NCBI GenBank assembly: GCA_950106755.1
Contig: OX467089.1
Location: 18,767,345-18,831,344 of the forward strand
Reading direction: 5' to 3'
DNA: 64,000 nt
Origin: Climacium dendroides
Lineage: Eukaryota > Streptophyta > Bryopsida > Hypnales > Climaciaceae
Shown: in pieces, positions 1 to 10,620 of the stretch
Layout of the letters: each line of letters opens with the position of its first letter
Position numbering within the stretch: the first letter of the stretch is position 1
Position numbers and translations under genes: made by a program
Notes under the pieces: generated by a model
What the model saw: the letters and a program-made list of their open reading frames with translations, nothing else
Database searches by the model: none
What the model was told of the DNA's origin: nothing

Positions 1-76
1 AGATGGAGTATGTGATGTGTTCTTCCTTTTTGTAGATTACAATGTAGATTATGTCCTAAAAATTCCCATGTTTCAG

Positions 77-1191
77 GGTTGGAATCGAAGATGACTTGGG
101 AGCTGATGCTCTGATGATGGCGGCCCTCGATAAGGTGGAGAAGAGCATTGGCAAGACTGTCGTGAAGGATGATGCCAATGCCATGGCTGCCTGGAAGAAA
201 GAACTTGATCAGGTCAATCAAAAGTAAGCAAGTCTCTCATACAATAGATCTTTAGCCTATTAGAGCGAGTTTCTCCTTAATGTGGTGCGTGGTGATGCTC
301 TTGTTGTATAAAAAAATTCTTTACTGAGAGTCACTATATGGAAACTGCAGCCCAACCCCAGTTTACAGTATGTATATCCTTGTACAGTACATGGTATGAA
401 GCTCAATTATCTTCGTGAGATTTTCTTTGCACATTTTGGTTTGCTTGTAGGCTTGGAATCGATGATAGTATGCTGGAAAAGCTGGAGGAGGAGGCTGAGT
501 ATGCCGCTGCTCAAGCAGAGTTGGAGGAGCTGCGAAACACAGCTATGGATAGGATTGAAACGTTCAAGCGCAGGTATGATTGCGCATTTTTCTGCACTGA
601 TCGAGCAATCTTAAATTTTTATTGCTGATATTAAGTTGAGTTTGCAATGGAATCACATGATTTCTCTTCCCTAAGACTGTGCATCCCCTCAACTCTTGTA
701 GAAGCACCTTATCTATTCCCTTGTATATCATCACATACAAGATATTTAATCCCTAAATAGCCAAAAGTGGCTGCTTTCATTTATATAAGAGTTGAAATAA
801 ATCATTTAGGAAGCTTCAAGGAAAATAATAATACGTACCAATAGAATGAAGGAATCATATGCTACACTATTTAACAGTTGAAATATGTTTGTGAATGTTA
901 CTATCATCGACAATGGAGTATTAGCTTCCAAAGTTCACCTTTATATTTAGCTTGGCTTTTAGGGTCTAATGTTTCTCTCCTAGATATGATGGATAGTTGA
1001 CAGAAAATTACTTATTCTGGAGTACTGGAACCTACTTTATGATTGATTGTGCTCTGAGATTTATAAATGAGTTAGCTTAGATTATGGTGCTTTATTTTCG
1101 ACCTGGCTCTGAGAGTAAAAATTGCTTCTGCAGGGACGAACTGACAATTGAGGTTGATCCAAAGGAGCTTGACCACCGTAACTACCTCTGA
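77..1191 (+). CDS. 3' end of an unrecognised acidic coiled-coil protein (5' part outside window)
   Basis: Three exons are visible: 77-223, 451-573 and 1134-1191. All are bounded by AG/GT sites and joined in one frame, ending at TGA 1189-1191. The visible 109 residues are acidic and helical. One exon begins VGIEDDLGADALMMAALDKV and the next LGIDDSMLEKLEEEAEYAAA, so a 'GI(E/D)DD/S' motif opens each exon, perhaps from an internal repeat. The tail is VDPKELDHRNYL. Glu, Lys, Ala and Leu spacing in the second exon suggests a coiled coil. No catalytic motif or membrane segment is visible and I do not recognise the family. Acceptor AG at 75-76 shows that the gene starts upstream of the window. The intron at 574-1133 carries a TTAA-ended repeat (746-969). 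I am confident that this is coding, but not what it does. Confidence 0.7.
746..969. repeat. TTAA-ended MITE-like element in intron of gene 1
   Basis: The left end is TTAATCCCTAAATAGCCAAA. The right end, read on the other strand, is TTAGACCCTAAAAGCCAAGC, an imperfect inverted repeat of about 20 bp. The interior (761-890) resembles 1581-1690 and 47217-47330 in this window, so this is a dispersed family. It lies wholly inside an intron. The right flank reads CTAA rather than TTAA, which fits a decayed target duplication. Confidence 0.5.
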
Positions 1192-1570
1192 AGAACTGCA
1201 GCTTTTCAGACTTGTAGCTCCTAAAGCTCTGCTAAGGAACAGCCAGTGTTCATGTCAATGTCGCCCATTATTGAGCATGCCTTTTTGCTCGGTATTTTGG
1301 AAATTAGACTGTCATAAGAGAGTGATGAGCCATGTAGCTGTTTCGCTTTGTATTCATTGTGTTCCGGATTCCAATAGCAACTGCCACTCTGAGCTGTGTA
1401 CCGCAGGAGTTTGGTCGTTGGTGTTGCCGCAACCAGGAATGTTGCATCACTCGCGTTCAACTGGATAATCACTCCAAGAGATTTTTTCCTGATATACCCG
1501 GCATGGTGATTGTCTGGTTCTTGGCTGCCTATTTAATCTGCACAACAAAGAGCCATGCAGTCCCTTTTCA

Positions 1571-1700
1571 CCCTTGTGCCCAAATGGCCAAAAGTGTCTG
1601 TTTTCATGTTTTTATGTCTCGGAGTTGAAATAAGTCATTTTGGAAGCTTCAAGGAGGTAACAAGGTGGACCAATAGAAATATGTCTTTGATTAGGGCCAT
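1571..1700. repeat. Dispersed repeat, second copy of the 746-969 family
   Basis: The stretch beginning CCAAAAGTGTCTGTTTTCAT, followed by the 'gagttgaaataagtcatttt' and 'ggaagcttcaagga' blocks, matches 761-840 and 47221-47300 with scattered substitutions. It lies just 3' of gene 1. The ends are not sharp enough to define an element. Confidence 0.5.
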
Positions 1701-3907
1701 TTCTTACTATGACCAAAGGTTGAGAGGCCATGGGTTTCCACCAATTGAATTTCAAGAAACCAAGAATTTGGCCTCGACCTTTTACATTAGAAGGTACAAC
1801 TTCAAATGCCATTGCTTCCAACTATCCATATGGCAATGATGGATTCTCAAATGAAGTTTAGGTCAACCTAAAATGGTGACCTAGAGCTTGAACTATAGTC
1901 TAAGAGGCCATTGTAACTTATGATAAGATCTTAATTATTAGATTGGTATGGATTACAGCTGACCAAAGGTTCCAATTCCTATCATTTATTGTCTATTAAA
2001 AACTCATTTCTTTAAACTCTCACCAAAGGTTTGGTCACTCGACTTGAATGGCTATAGTGTAAAGTGGCCTTTGGTATCCTAATCTATTGTATTATAAGCA
2101 ATAGTTAATAGTGCAATTTAGGTTTTATGCTCTTTATTAAATTAAAGTAGGATTAAGGTTGTTTTTCATTTTTTAAGAAGTGCCATAGTAACAATATAAA
2201 ATGTTAATAGTGTTGCTCTAAATTTCAACATTCATCGACATATTGGATAGAATATATTACTTTAGCATATATCACAAATGTCACAAGAGAGGTCTATAAT
2301 TTAGTTTTCATCCACAATTTGGTGATTTCATCCAAGTTTTTTTGGCATTTTCTAGCCAAATTATTTTTTTTTGGTGCAATCTAGCACTAGAAAGCCAAAA
2401 AAAGAAGCCTTAGATGGGACCAACTATTCCCAATCAAAGATCCACACCCAACTTGTAGGGTGTAGTTATTTCCAACCAAAATCAAGAACAAATTTTCAAC
2501 TGAAGCTTGAAATGTGTTTTTTTCTCCTTTTCAAGGTTGGGACTAATAAAGTCATGACACATGTTCCACAATAGTGAGTAAGAAAGTAAGAAATAATGAG
2601 TAGGAAAGTAATTCTTGATTGATTGGAATTGGATGACTAGATATTGGACAAGGACACGCCTTTTAAAATTCATATTAATTTCATTTCAAGTGATAAAATT
2701 TCCAAAGTTTTTGCAATCCCCATCATTTCTACCATTGCACCTAATATTTGCTTTACCTTGCACTACTTTTAATCATATTTGGAATTGTTTATTTGATTGG
2801 TTACGAGTGCTTTCATTATATTTTAAGATAAAACATTACAAAAGTTTAAGAGAGAGAATCAACTTTGGTTATTTTTAGAATTGGTACATCAAGAGTTTGT
2901 TCATGCATAGGAGTCATGCTCTCAACTAAAGCCTACAAGATAATGTGAATGACTCAAAAATTGTAAGAAATAATTTGTTTATTAAATTAAGACTAATGTG
3001 AAATTCCAAGTAGTTTTGGATTAACCATTTTAGTAGGATTAATTAATATCTCAAAAAATCTACATTGAGATAACTTGTCCTAGCTCTAAAGGACACATAT
3101 TTTTTAATATTAGGCTTTGATACAATCCATTTGTATTCTTAAAGACATTAGTTTTGAGATATTGAATATATTGTACGTGCAAAATATTGTGTGCTATATT
3201 GATGATTGTGAAGTGTAATGGTAGAGGTTTAGAAATGAAAATAAATCTAGAAATGAATTGAAAAAATATATAAGTAAAATTGATGGATTAAACTTTAATT
3301 TCTATATTTTAATGCACTTGTATAATAAACATCATATTTCAACCAAAGAGTCTACCAATGACTAATTCATGATAGAGTCTACTAAATGGAGTTGTTGATT
3401 GAAATACAACATGATTTTTATTAGTGATACTATTAATTTGAAATGATTTGAAGGGTGATGTAAACGAAATTTGAAAAAAAATCATAACTCATAAATAGAG
3501 ACCATTAAGTATCTTCTATCAAAATATCCATGGAAAAAAACTAACAATCCACATAGATTTGTTGTTTTTGCTAATGAAAAAGTTACACAATAAGATTTAT
3601 TTCAACAAACTTAGTCCTTGGCACAAGTTTGCATGAGCTCTCACAATTGTCTTGCATTCCCCAAAACAATGTGCTACAAAATCAAGTCCTAGACCTCATA
3701 TATGCATTCACTTTTTTATTACATGACCAATTAAGTCATCCTTTTAGCCAATTTTATTGACAACAATTGATTTGTATATAATTATTGTCATATTATCTTG
3801 GGCATATTGACATGATGCAATGCAATTTCTATGCCTTTTACTTATAAACTATAATTCATCCTTTAGATTGTTTGGTGGGGACATACAATCTCACATGTAT
3901 CCATAAA
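1701..3907. other. AT-rich intergenic DNA with one dispersed repeat
   Basis: No coding pattern is supported here. The segment 2383-2640 is a diverged copy of 37765-38020; shared blocks include 'aaggttgggactaataa' and 'gtcatgacacatgt'. The rest is low-complexity AT-rich sequence. Confidence 0.5.
2383..2640. repeat. Dispersed repeat, partner of 37765-38020
   Basis: Ordered blocks are shared with 37765-38020 in the same orientation: 'tttctccttttcaaggttgg', 'gactaataaagtcatgacac' and the following 'agtgagtaagaaagtaagaa'. Identity looks like about 75-80% by eye. The family is unknown. Confidence 0.55.
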
Positions 3908-6900
3908 TGTTCCTGTCGTACGCGTAGTTAGCCGTAAGTATCCTTACAACGACGAATTGTTGCAAGATGACACGAATTATCGTTCCAGGGAACTCTAGTA
4001 TGATATCGGTTGAATTAGAGGTATCCAGATCGTGACTACATCCTTAATTCCCTTCGTTTCACTTTCCTACCTCGTTCCGGAAACTTAGTACGTTCCGGAA
4101 TCCGTTCCGAATCCGGACCACCTCCGGAACCTAGTTCCATCTTTTCTAATTTACGATTTTTGTTACCTCTATTTTACCCTCAGAGGGTCCGCCCTTGATC
4201 TAGAAAGGGGTGGGGACTCACCACTTGTGTAACTAACCTCTCTACACCCTAATCTTAATCAACTACACACCCAAAACAACACAGTTGTAGGAGGAGGGAG
4301 GAGTATTCTCTCACAGTTTCCGGATTGGCCGATCCGAAAACAGGTCACACAAAGAAATTCTCACACCTCTCTTACTACAACGACAGATTCGAACTTATAG
4401 ATTCAAAGGAGCAGGTTTTCAAGGAGAAGACAACGTACTGAGGTGGAGGTTGGTAGACCTTCCGGAGTAGCGGGAGATCCTTTCCTCTGGCAATCGCTTA
4501 TCTCCGCACAGAACCTCCCTAGTTCTGGATTCGCAGGGACCTCTACCTCTCTATCCGGATTACCGTTCCGACAATTTGAAGGCACGTAACGCTCACACTC
4601 CCCTATTCAGCTTGCATCCCCTCCTGATTACCTTAACACCCAAGAGATCCTTAGCTCAAGATCCGAATTCCTCCTTTCTCTTCCCTATCTTATTTCAGTA
4701 CAAGGATACAACACAAACGCATACACCAGCCAAAAACTATGTAAGCAAAGTGTAGCCAGTAGTACCCCAACTGACTTAGATTTAAGAAAGAAATTGAAAT
4801 AACATACGTGAAAGCACAAAGATGGAATTGGAATGAAGTGGAATGGCAGACCACTAACTTACCTGCTATTTAAATACTAACTGAAAATCCAAAGTCAACT
4901 CTAAAAAGCTTGAAAAGGAAGCCCGGAAATCCAAACAACTAATCATTGAACCCCTCCGAGATATCCGGAAAGGCCAGTCACTGTTGTCCCGAGAAAACCG
5001 GAAATTCACGAACTACTTGTCTAAAATTCCGAAACCTGGGCCCACACTCGGAAACCCGTTCCACATCCGATACTACACTTTCTAAGAGTTCTAATGCCTT
5101 GGCCTTCGAGCCTTCTTCAAGCGGCTGCCCGCTTGATTGGTTGGCGTTCCCTTCACGCTTCTGGCCAGAGTCGTTTTCGTTGCTGCTCGAGTCTGGATGT
5201 GGCGCGTTGCGGGAGACAGATCGCTATCCCCCTCCGTTCCGGAGATGGAATACGTACTTTCTTCTTCGGAATCTTCAATGACTTGAACTTCCTTCTCCTT
5301 CTTTGGCGGTGTCTCCTCCAGTATTGCGGGTTCGCTTCTCTTCTCTGGTGTAGGCTCTTGCATGTGCGTCCGGATTCATCTGGGCCAGATTGGTCATTCC
5401 ACCGATCCGGTTGATGAGATCTCCTCTAACCTACTGTCCTGAAACTTTGAATGATCCCTTCAAAAGGTTGGGTACCGTCTGTACCCTGGGGAATCCGGAG
5501 TTGAGACTTTGGATGGTACCGGAACCGATTTCATACTGGACTCATGTTCCGGTTCTAAAGCTGGCCTCAAATTTAACTCCGTCATCCATATCTTACTGGA
5601 AGTAGGCTCAGCTGGTGTGAGTATCCCTCACAGTCCCTCCATCCGAGCTGCTCGATCCGCTAATGGTCTCCCTAAAGTACCCGAGACAAAAGGGAGTTTC
5701 GGAAAGGTTGAGAAATCCATCACCTGATTCGGATCGATGGCCGCCAACGGTTGTCGTAACTCTCCTAAAACCCGCTCTATCCTTGCAGTGAAGTCCACGA
5801 GGATGGTCACCATCTTCGTCCCAGTGATGTGGCCCTCCTGTATCATCTTTGAATCAAACAGAGTTGCTTTCGTAATGACGTCTGCTTTGATGTCGATTGC
5901 TTCGGATAGGTTCTTGACAAGAGAAAGGGCCTCCTTCTCTCTCTCCTTTGAAGCTGCCATCTCCCCTTCCGCCCAATTCAGTCGGGTCTGGAGTTGGTTC
6001 CGCTCCGTCTTCAACTCCTGAATTCGGTCTTCTTTCCGCTTTAGGTCTTCCGGTTAAGGCAGTCGTTTGACTGCTTCCACAATCTGATCCGACTCCACCT
6101 TCAAAACTTCCGCCGTGTCTATCACCAGATCCGCCAAACTGTCGTGGAGCACCTTGGCCTCGCGTATCCATTCGAACCCAACATTGAAAAATGTTGATTT
6201 GGATTCTACTTCTGGATCTTTACTTGATTCTCCCCTCTCTAGAAAGTCCGTATGACAAAATAGCCTTTCCGGTGTTGTACTAGACTATTTCCGCAGCGCT
6301 CAAAAGTTCCTGCCGGTGGTATAAATGGAATAGGTAGGTGCTAACTGGACTTGCCTTCACGCGGGTTACATGCTCTGCTAGTTTAGAAACTAACCCGGCT
6401 ATGACCCTACCCCAGCGCACGGCCCGGTTCTCCATTGCCCCGAAAATTGTATTGGCCACCATAACGATGACCCGTGTAGGTTTTTCCGGATACAGAATGG
6501 GGATGAGGAACTCTAGAACCCTCCTATGTCTCTCGTCCTTGCATTCACTAATAGCGAATCCGTCCTTAGGGTTTGCAGACCCTGTGAACTTCCCGGCTAC
6601 AAAACAGTCCGTCCTTGACGCTAACTCGTTTCCGCTCTTTCAGATCTGATACACATCCGCCCAGATGTCCTCCGTCCACGTGACTGGCCGTCCTCTCAGA
6701 GTGAGCTCATATTGATTCGGAACTCCATGGAGTAGTTCCTAGATCATATCCTCACTCTTAAGGTTCCATGGTCGGTGTAACAAACCGATACACCCTAACT
6801 TGGTCAAATCCTCCTCTAACTGCTTGTATAGTTCCGGATTATCTGGGATAGTTGGAGAAATAATCTGGGCAGATACAACTACCTTCCGGACCGCTCCTGA

Positions 6901-7335
6901 TGCCATAAGGCCTAAGTAGAAACAAGAGGAGAGAAAAGTAAACCTAATTCAGTCGCTAACTCACCACTCTTTCTTTCAACTACTCACATGGACAGTTTCA
7001 GAAAATAAAACAGGAAGGTGGAGATGAAAACCCTCGGCAAACAGTTTAAATACTAAACCGTCTCCCTACGGTAATCAGGATAACGGCTACAGGTCCGTTA
7101 TACTAACGGTATCCTATTCCCGTAGCTCTAGGGTCTATACGGTAGGTTCCTGCGTTTTGGGAAATTCCGGATCCGGATAAGTTCTGGTTACGGATTTTGC
7201 TGGAATACCTATTTTCTAGTTTGGATTTTCTCACACAAAAATCACGTTCTAACTATAATTTTTTTCGATTTTTCTCTATTTTTCTCACCTAGTTCCCTTA
7301 ACCTTGATCCGTCTCTGGATTCCAGATTCCCACAA
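3908..7335 (-). mobile_element. GC-richer inserted element with gag-like coding (probable retroelement)
   Basis: Base composition changes abruptly at both edges, from AT-rich DNA to roughly 47% GC rich in CCGGA/TTCCGG words. Read on the minus strand the block starts TGTGGGAATC near 7335 and ends GACAGGAACA at 3908, matching TG...CA retroelement ends. I could not find matching long terminal repeats, nor an obvious 5-bp target duplication. A broken gag-like frame occupies 5091-6906. No reverse transcriptase or integrase motif is visible, so it may be a non-autonomous derivative. Its composition and milder decay suggest that it is younger than the gypsy relic beside it. Confidence 0.6.
5091..6906 (-). 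pseudogene. Gag-like / plant-transposon coiled-coil protein, broken
   Basis: From ATG 6906 a frame runs to 6280 and reads MASGAVRKVVVSAQII... then WTEDIWADVYQI and FLIPILYPEKPTRVIVMVAN. It resembles the 'putative plant transposon protein' (gag-like) class more than any host family. It holds stops at 6739-6741 (TAG), 6640-6642 (TGA) and 6280-6282 (TAG). Each can be explained by one C-to-T change from CAG or CGA, as expected from deamination of methylated cytosine. After a frame change, 5628-6014 encodes a strongly helical Glu/Lys/Arg-rich stretch (probable coiled coil), and 5091-5363 an acidic then basic tail (EDSEEESTYS ... RLKKARRPRH). The order globular, coiled coil, charged tail suits a capsid-like protein. 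The family call is an inference. Confidence 0.5.
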
Positions 7336-7566
7336 TTCCAAAGGCAATTTTTGACAAATTATTTGTTGTATACAAACACATTGTGCCACCTATTTTTATA
7401 TTAACAATGACACCAAATGTAATGACAAAACATTAGTTGTAACATCAAATGTAACATAAAAGCAAGTGGATGTCACAAAAAATTTGTCCTAAAAGATTTG
7501 GATTTCTCATAGTCTTGATGGAGCACACACACACACAAATGTAATAAGCGACATAGTAATACTGCT

Positions 7567-10500
7567 TCACTCACCCCTTTTACCAATCTTGAAGTCCTTT
7601 TCACATTGGCAAAACAATCCCCTCTCTAGGAGACCTTGAAAACACCAACTATAAAAACTTGACATAAAACTATGATGACTACTCGCAATATGGATATGAC
7701 CATTGACCGACGTGGGATTTTTTAAGACACAATGTGGATATGACCATTGACCGACTTGGACTTCTAATATTTGTAAACTTAAACATTGTAAATGTGACCT
7801 TGAAGAACAAACATCACACACAATTATAGTGGCAACATCCTTGGCATTTCCACATAACACATATTTCAATCTAGTTAAAATATGAGATTGATTAGCATCA
7901 CTCCAACCTATCAATGTGTGGCAAATGACATTGCACACAATTGTACATGTGGTCCTTCTAAACCTTGTCATCACAACTTTCTAGGAGTAACACTTTTGAC
8001 CAATATACTTTATGTACTTACAGAATAATATAATTTATAGAATAATATGCCTTGCTATCACATCAAGCATCATAGATATTGTCTACTACAAGTAAATATA
8101 ATCCCCGAGCATAGAACAACATACATAAAGCCTATAGCCTCCTTTGTGAATAGTGGCATAATACATGGTGTCTCTATGTTGTACAATAAAAAAGTTCTCC
8201 AACGCCATCAACATCACCCTCCTATAAAAGTTTGCTCTTTCCTCACAAACACATGACCATGTGTCCAAATCATCCATGTCAACTACCATAGTATGAATAT
8301 CTTGCTTGATGATCATCGATAAAATCAAATGTCATCCATACAAAACATAATAAGGTAGAAAAAAAATCCAAAGACCCTTACTTGCTAAATTGATAGGGTA
8401 TGCCTATTCATGGAAATTGCAAGTTCCAATCCCTATGATGCACCTTCTTCAAACTGTAATTCTAAAGTTCCTTCTTAAGAGTCTACACCATACACTTTTC
8501 CAAACCATTTGTTTGGGATGATCTTGTAATGTGGTGTAGTGATCAATCATCACTTATTCACACAAAGTTTGAAATTCACCAAGAAATCCATATCCTTGGT
8601 CTATCAACATCTTAGTTGGAATCTCAAAGCAACATTGAATCCAAAAATGATTAAGTTGCTCCTTTGTTGAACTTATTTGGAAAAGCCTTGAGCTCAATCC
8701 ACTTTAAGAAGTAATCAATTATCACCAATACATATTTATTGTGGTGCGGTGTCATTGGTAGTGGTTTTACAAAGTCTAAACTCTACCTACAGCACTATCC
8801 TATAATTGAGACACTAAATGATGTATGCACTCAATCACACTATGCATCTAGCTACCTACTATTGAACTTACGTTTGCATGCCTCTCCATTGATAACGAAT
8901 CTACATTAAGCTATGAGTCCTCCACACTCTAAAGTTCTCCAAATCCTTGCATGCAAGCTTCACTTTTTCACAATATGCTAGTATCACCTTCTTTACACCA
9001 TCTAGAAATACTCAAAGAAAATGAGTCCCCTCTTACATAAACCTCTTGGGCTCTTGACTCATCGCAAAATTTGATTTCTTTCTTTAGTAGACATGGTGGT
9101 TGCCACTTTGCCATGCTCCAAATAATTTCTTACCTCTAAGTCATGAAAAATATCCTTGACACTTGCTAACTCTTCAACATCCACTACATCTATCACGGTC
9201 ATAGTGAATTTTTTAGTGATGTCTCCAACCATCGCCATCATACTCAAATATTAATTTGACATCGTGCCACCTTCGTAATGAATTCTTTCCCTCTTCTACA
9301 TGCTTTTTGGCCCCCATATAGTCCACATGACTTCAATTGGATTGTAGTTCACTATTTACTATTCATATTTATCAAACCCATGAATTGTACTCCATTAGCA
9401 TTAGAGCCATTGTGTAAGCTTCCCCATGAGCTTGTCAAAATCCATCAACTACTTCAACAATTGATGATCTATAACTAATAAAAACTCATTGCCATATAAA
9501 TAGTACCAAAATGTGTAATTGCCTAAATTGTTGCCAAACACTCATCCTTGTATAATCTATATTGTGCCTTTGCAGCATTGTTGAACTAGCTAAAATATAC
9601 AATAACAAACACTTTGTTGTTTTCATCCATTTGAGTCAACATCACACCAATCCCTAGTGAGCTCAAATCCATATACAATTGATGTGTTCTACCAGAAATA
9701 GACCTTCATGATATTAAGACCAATGATAGATGCTCTTCAATTACCAAGAGGCTACCTCTTGCTCAAATTCCCATATCCAAGGTTGATCATTCCTTGTGAA
9801 CATGGTCAATGACTTTGCAATGTCACTATTTAAATGCCTTCACAAAATTTCCGGTAATAGTTGTACAACCTCCAAGAATGCCCACAACCTACTCACATCC
9901 TTCACCCTTAAAATAGACATCATCACTTCAACTTTGCTAGCCACCACATCCAACCCTCCACGATATATCATGTGGTCCATAAATTCCACGCAATCATTAT
10001 AAAACTTGCACTTATTTGGATGTAGTTTCAACCTACGAACCCTTAGTCTAACAAACACCTCCATCAAATATAATTATTTGATATTGCTTCCAATTCATCC
10101 TAAACACAATAATGTCATCAATGCAATATTTCACAAAATCAAAGGTAGAAAGTATGTAATCCATAATTGTTTGAAACTTGAAAGGTGGATATTTTAATTC
10201 AAACAGTAGAAACCTCCATTTATGAAGTCAATCCTTCCCATCCTCATTAATATCCCATAATAGAGTCTTTTCCTTGTCATCTTTCTTGATACCAAACTCA
10301 TGATAGCCAAAGCAAATATCTAAGGTACTAAATACCTTAGAGTGGCCAATAGCTTAAAAAATTTCCTCTAGTGTTTGCAATGCATCATAACAATCAGACT
10401 TTATGAATTTATTAATTCTTTGATAATCTCCACACATATGTTTTTGGTCTAATTATTGTGAATGTCATTCTTGGATGACATAACTAGCCCTAATGTATAT

Positions 10501-10620
10501 TCACAATTCAATTAAGCTACTTCCACCAATCTCACCTTCAACAACTCTATAAGCTTGTATCATCTTGCATTCATTATGCTTATATAGCTTGCGATAAATA
10601 GGTCATTAGAAAGAATTTGG
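7567..10620 (-). pseudogene. Ty3/gypsy retrotransposon pol relic with C-terminal PHD-like zinc cluster
   Basis: Minus-strand translation, joining frames, gives the gypsy pol order. Reverse transcriptase lies at about 10500-9840: MCGDYQRINKFIKSD, VFSTLDICFGYHEFG, then FVKYCIDDIIVF (normally YxDD), then LKLHPNKCKFYNDCVEFMDH. RNase H is near 9480-9700 (LYMDLSSLGIGVMLTQMDEN) and DHQLLK at about 9450. The integrase core is at about 8800-8560 (NKYVLVIIDYFLKWIELKAF ... LIDQGYGF). A C-terminal extension follows at about 8230-8086 (VQHRDTMYYATIHKGGYR), then a PHD-like Cys/His cluster at about 7870-7700 (IVCDVC..SHLQC...GQWSYPHC). Many stops and frameshifts show an old, dead copy. No long terminal repeats or gag were recognised. 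The element continues no further than about 10620. Confidence 0.8.

Noticed and set aside
1148..1628. Overlapping 83-106-aa ORFs after gene 1
   Set aside because: They run through the last exon and 3' flank in other frames, lack domains, and the true frame stops at 1191.
5094..6021. Plus-strand ORFs (5094-5414, 5737-6021)
   Set aside because: They are antisense shadows of the minus-strand gag-like frame, which has the coiled-coil and charged-tail pattern.
7520..7540. (AC)n run as a functional site
   Set aside because: A short simple repeat in decayed transposon DNA.
3908..10620. One single retrotransposon spanning both minus-strand blocks
   Set aside because: Base composition and degree of decay differ sharply on the two sides of about 7340, so two elements are more likely.
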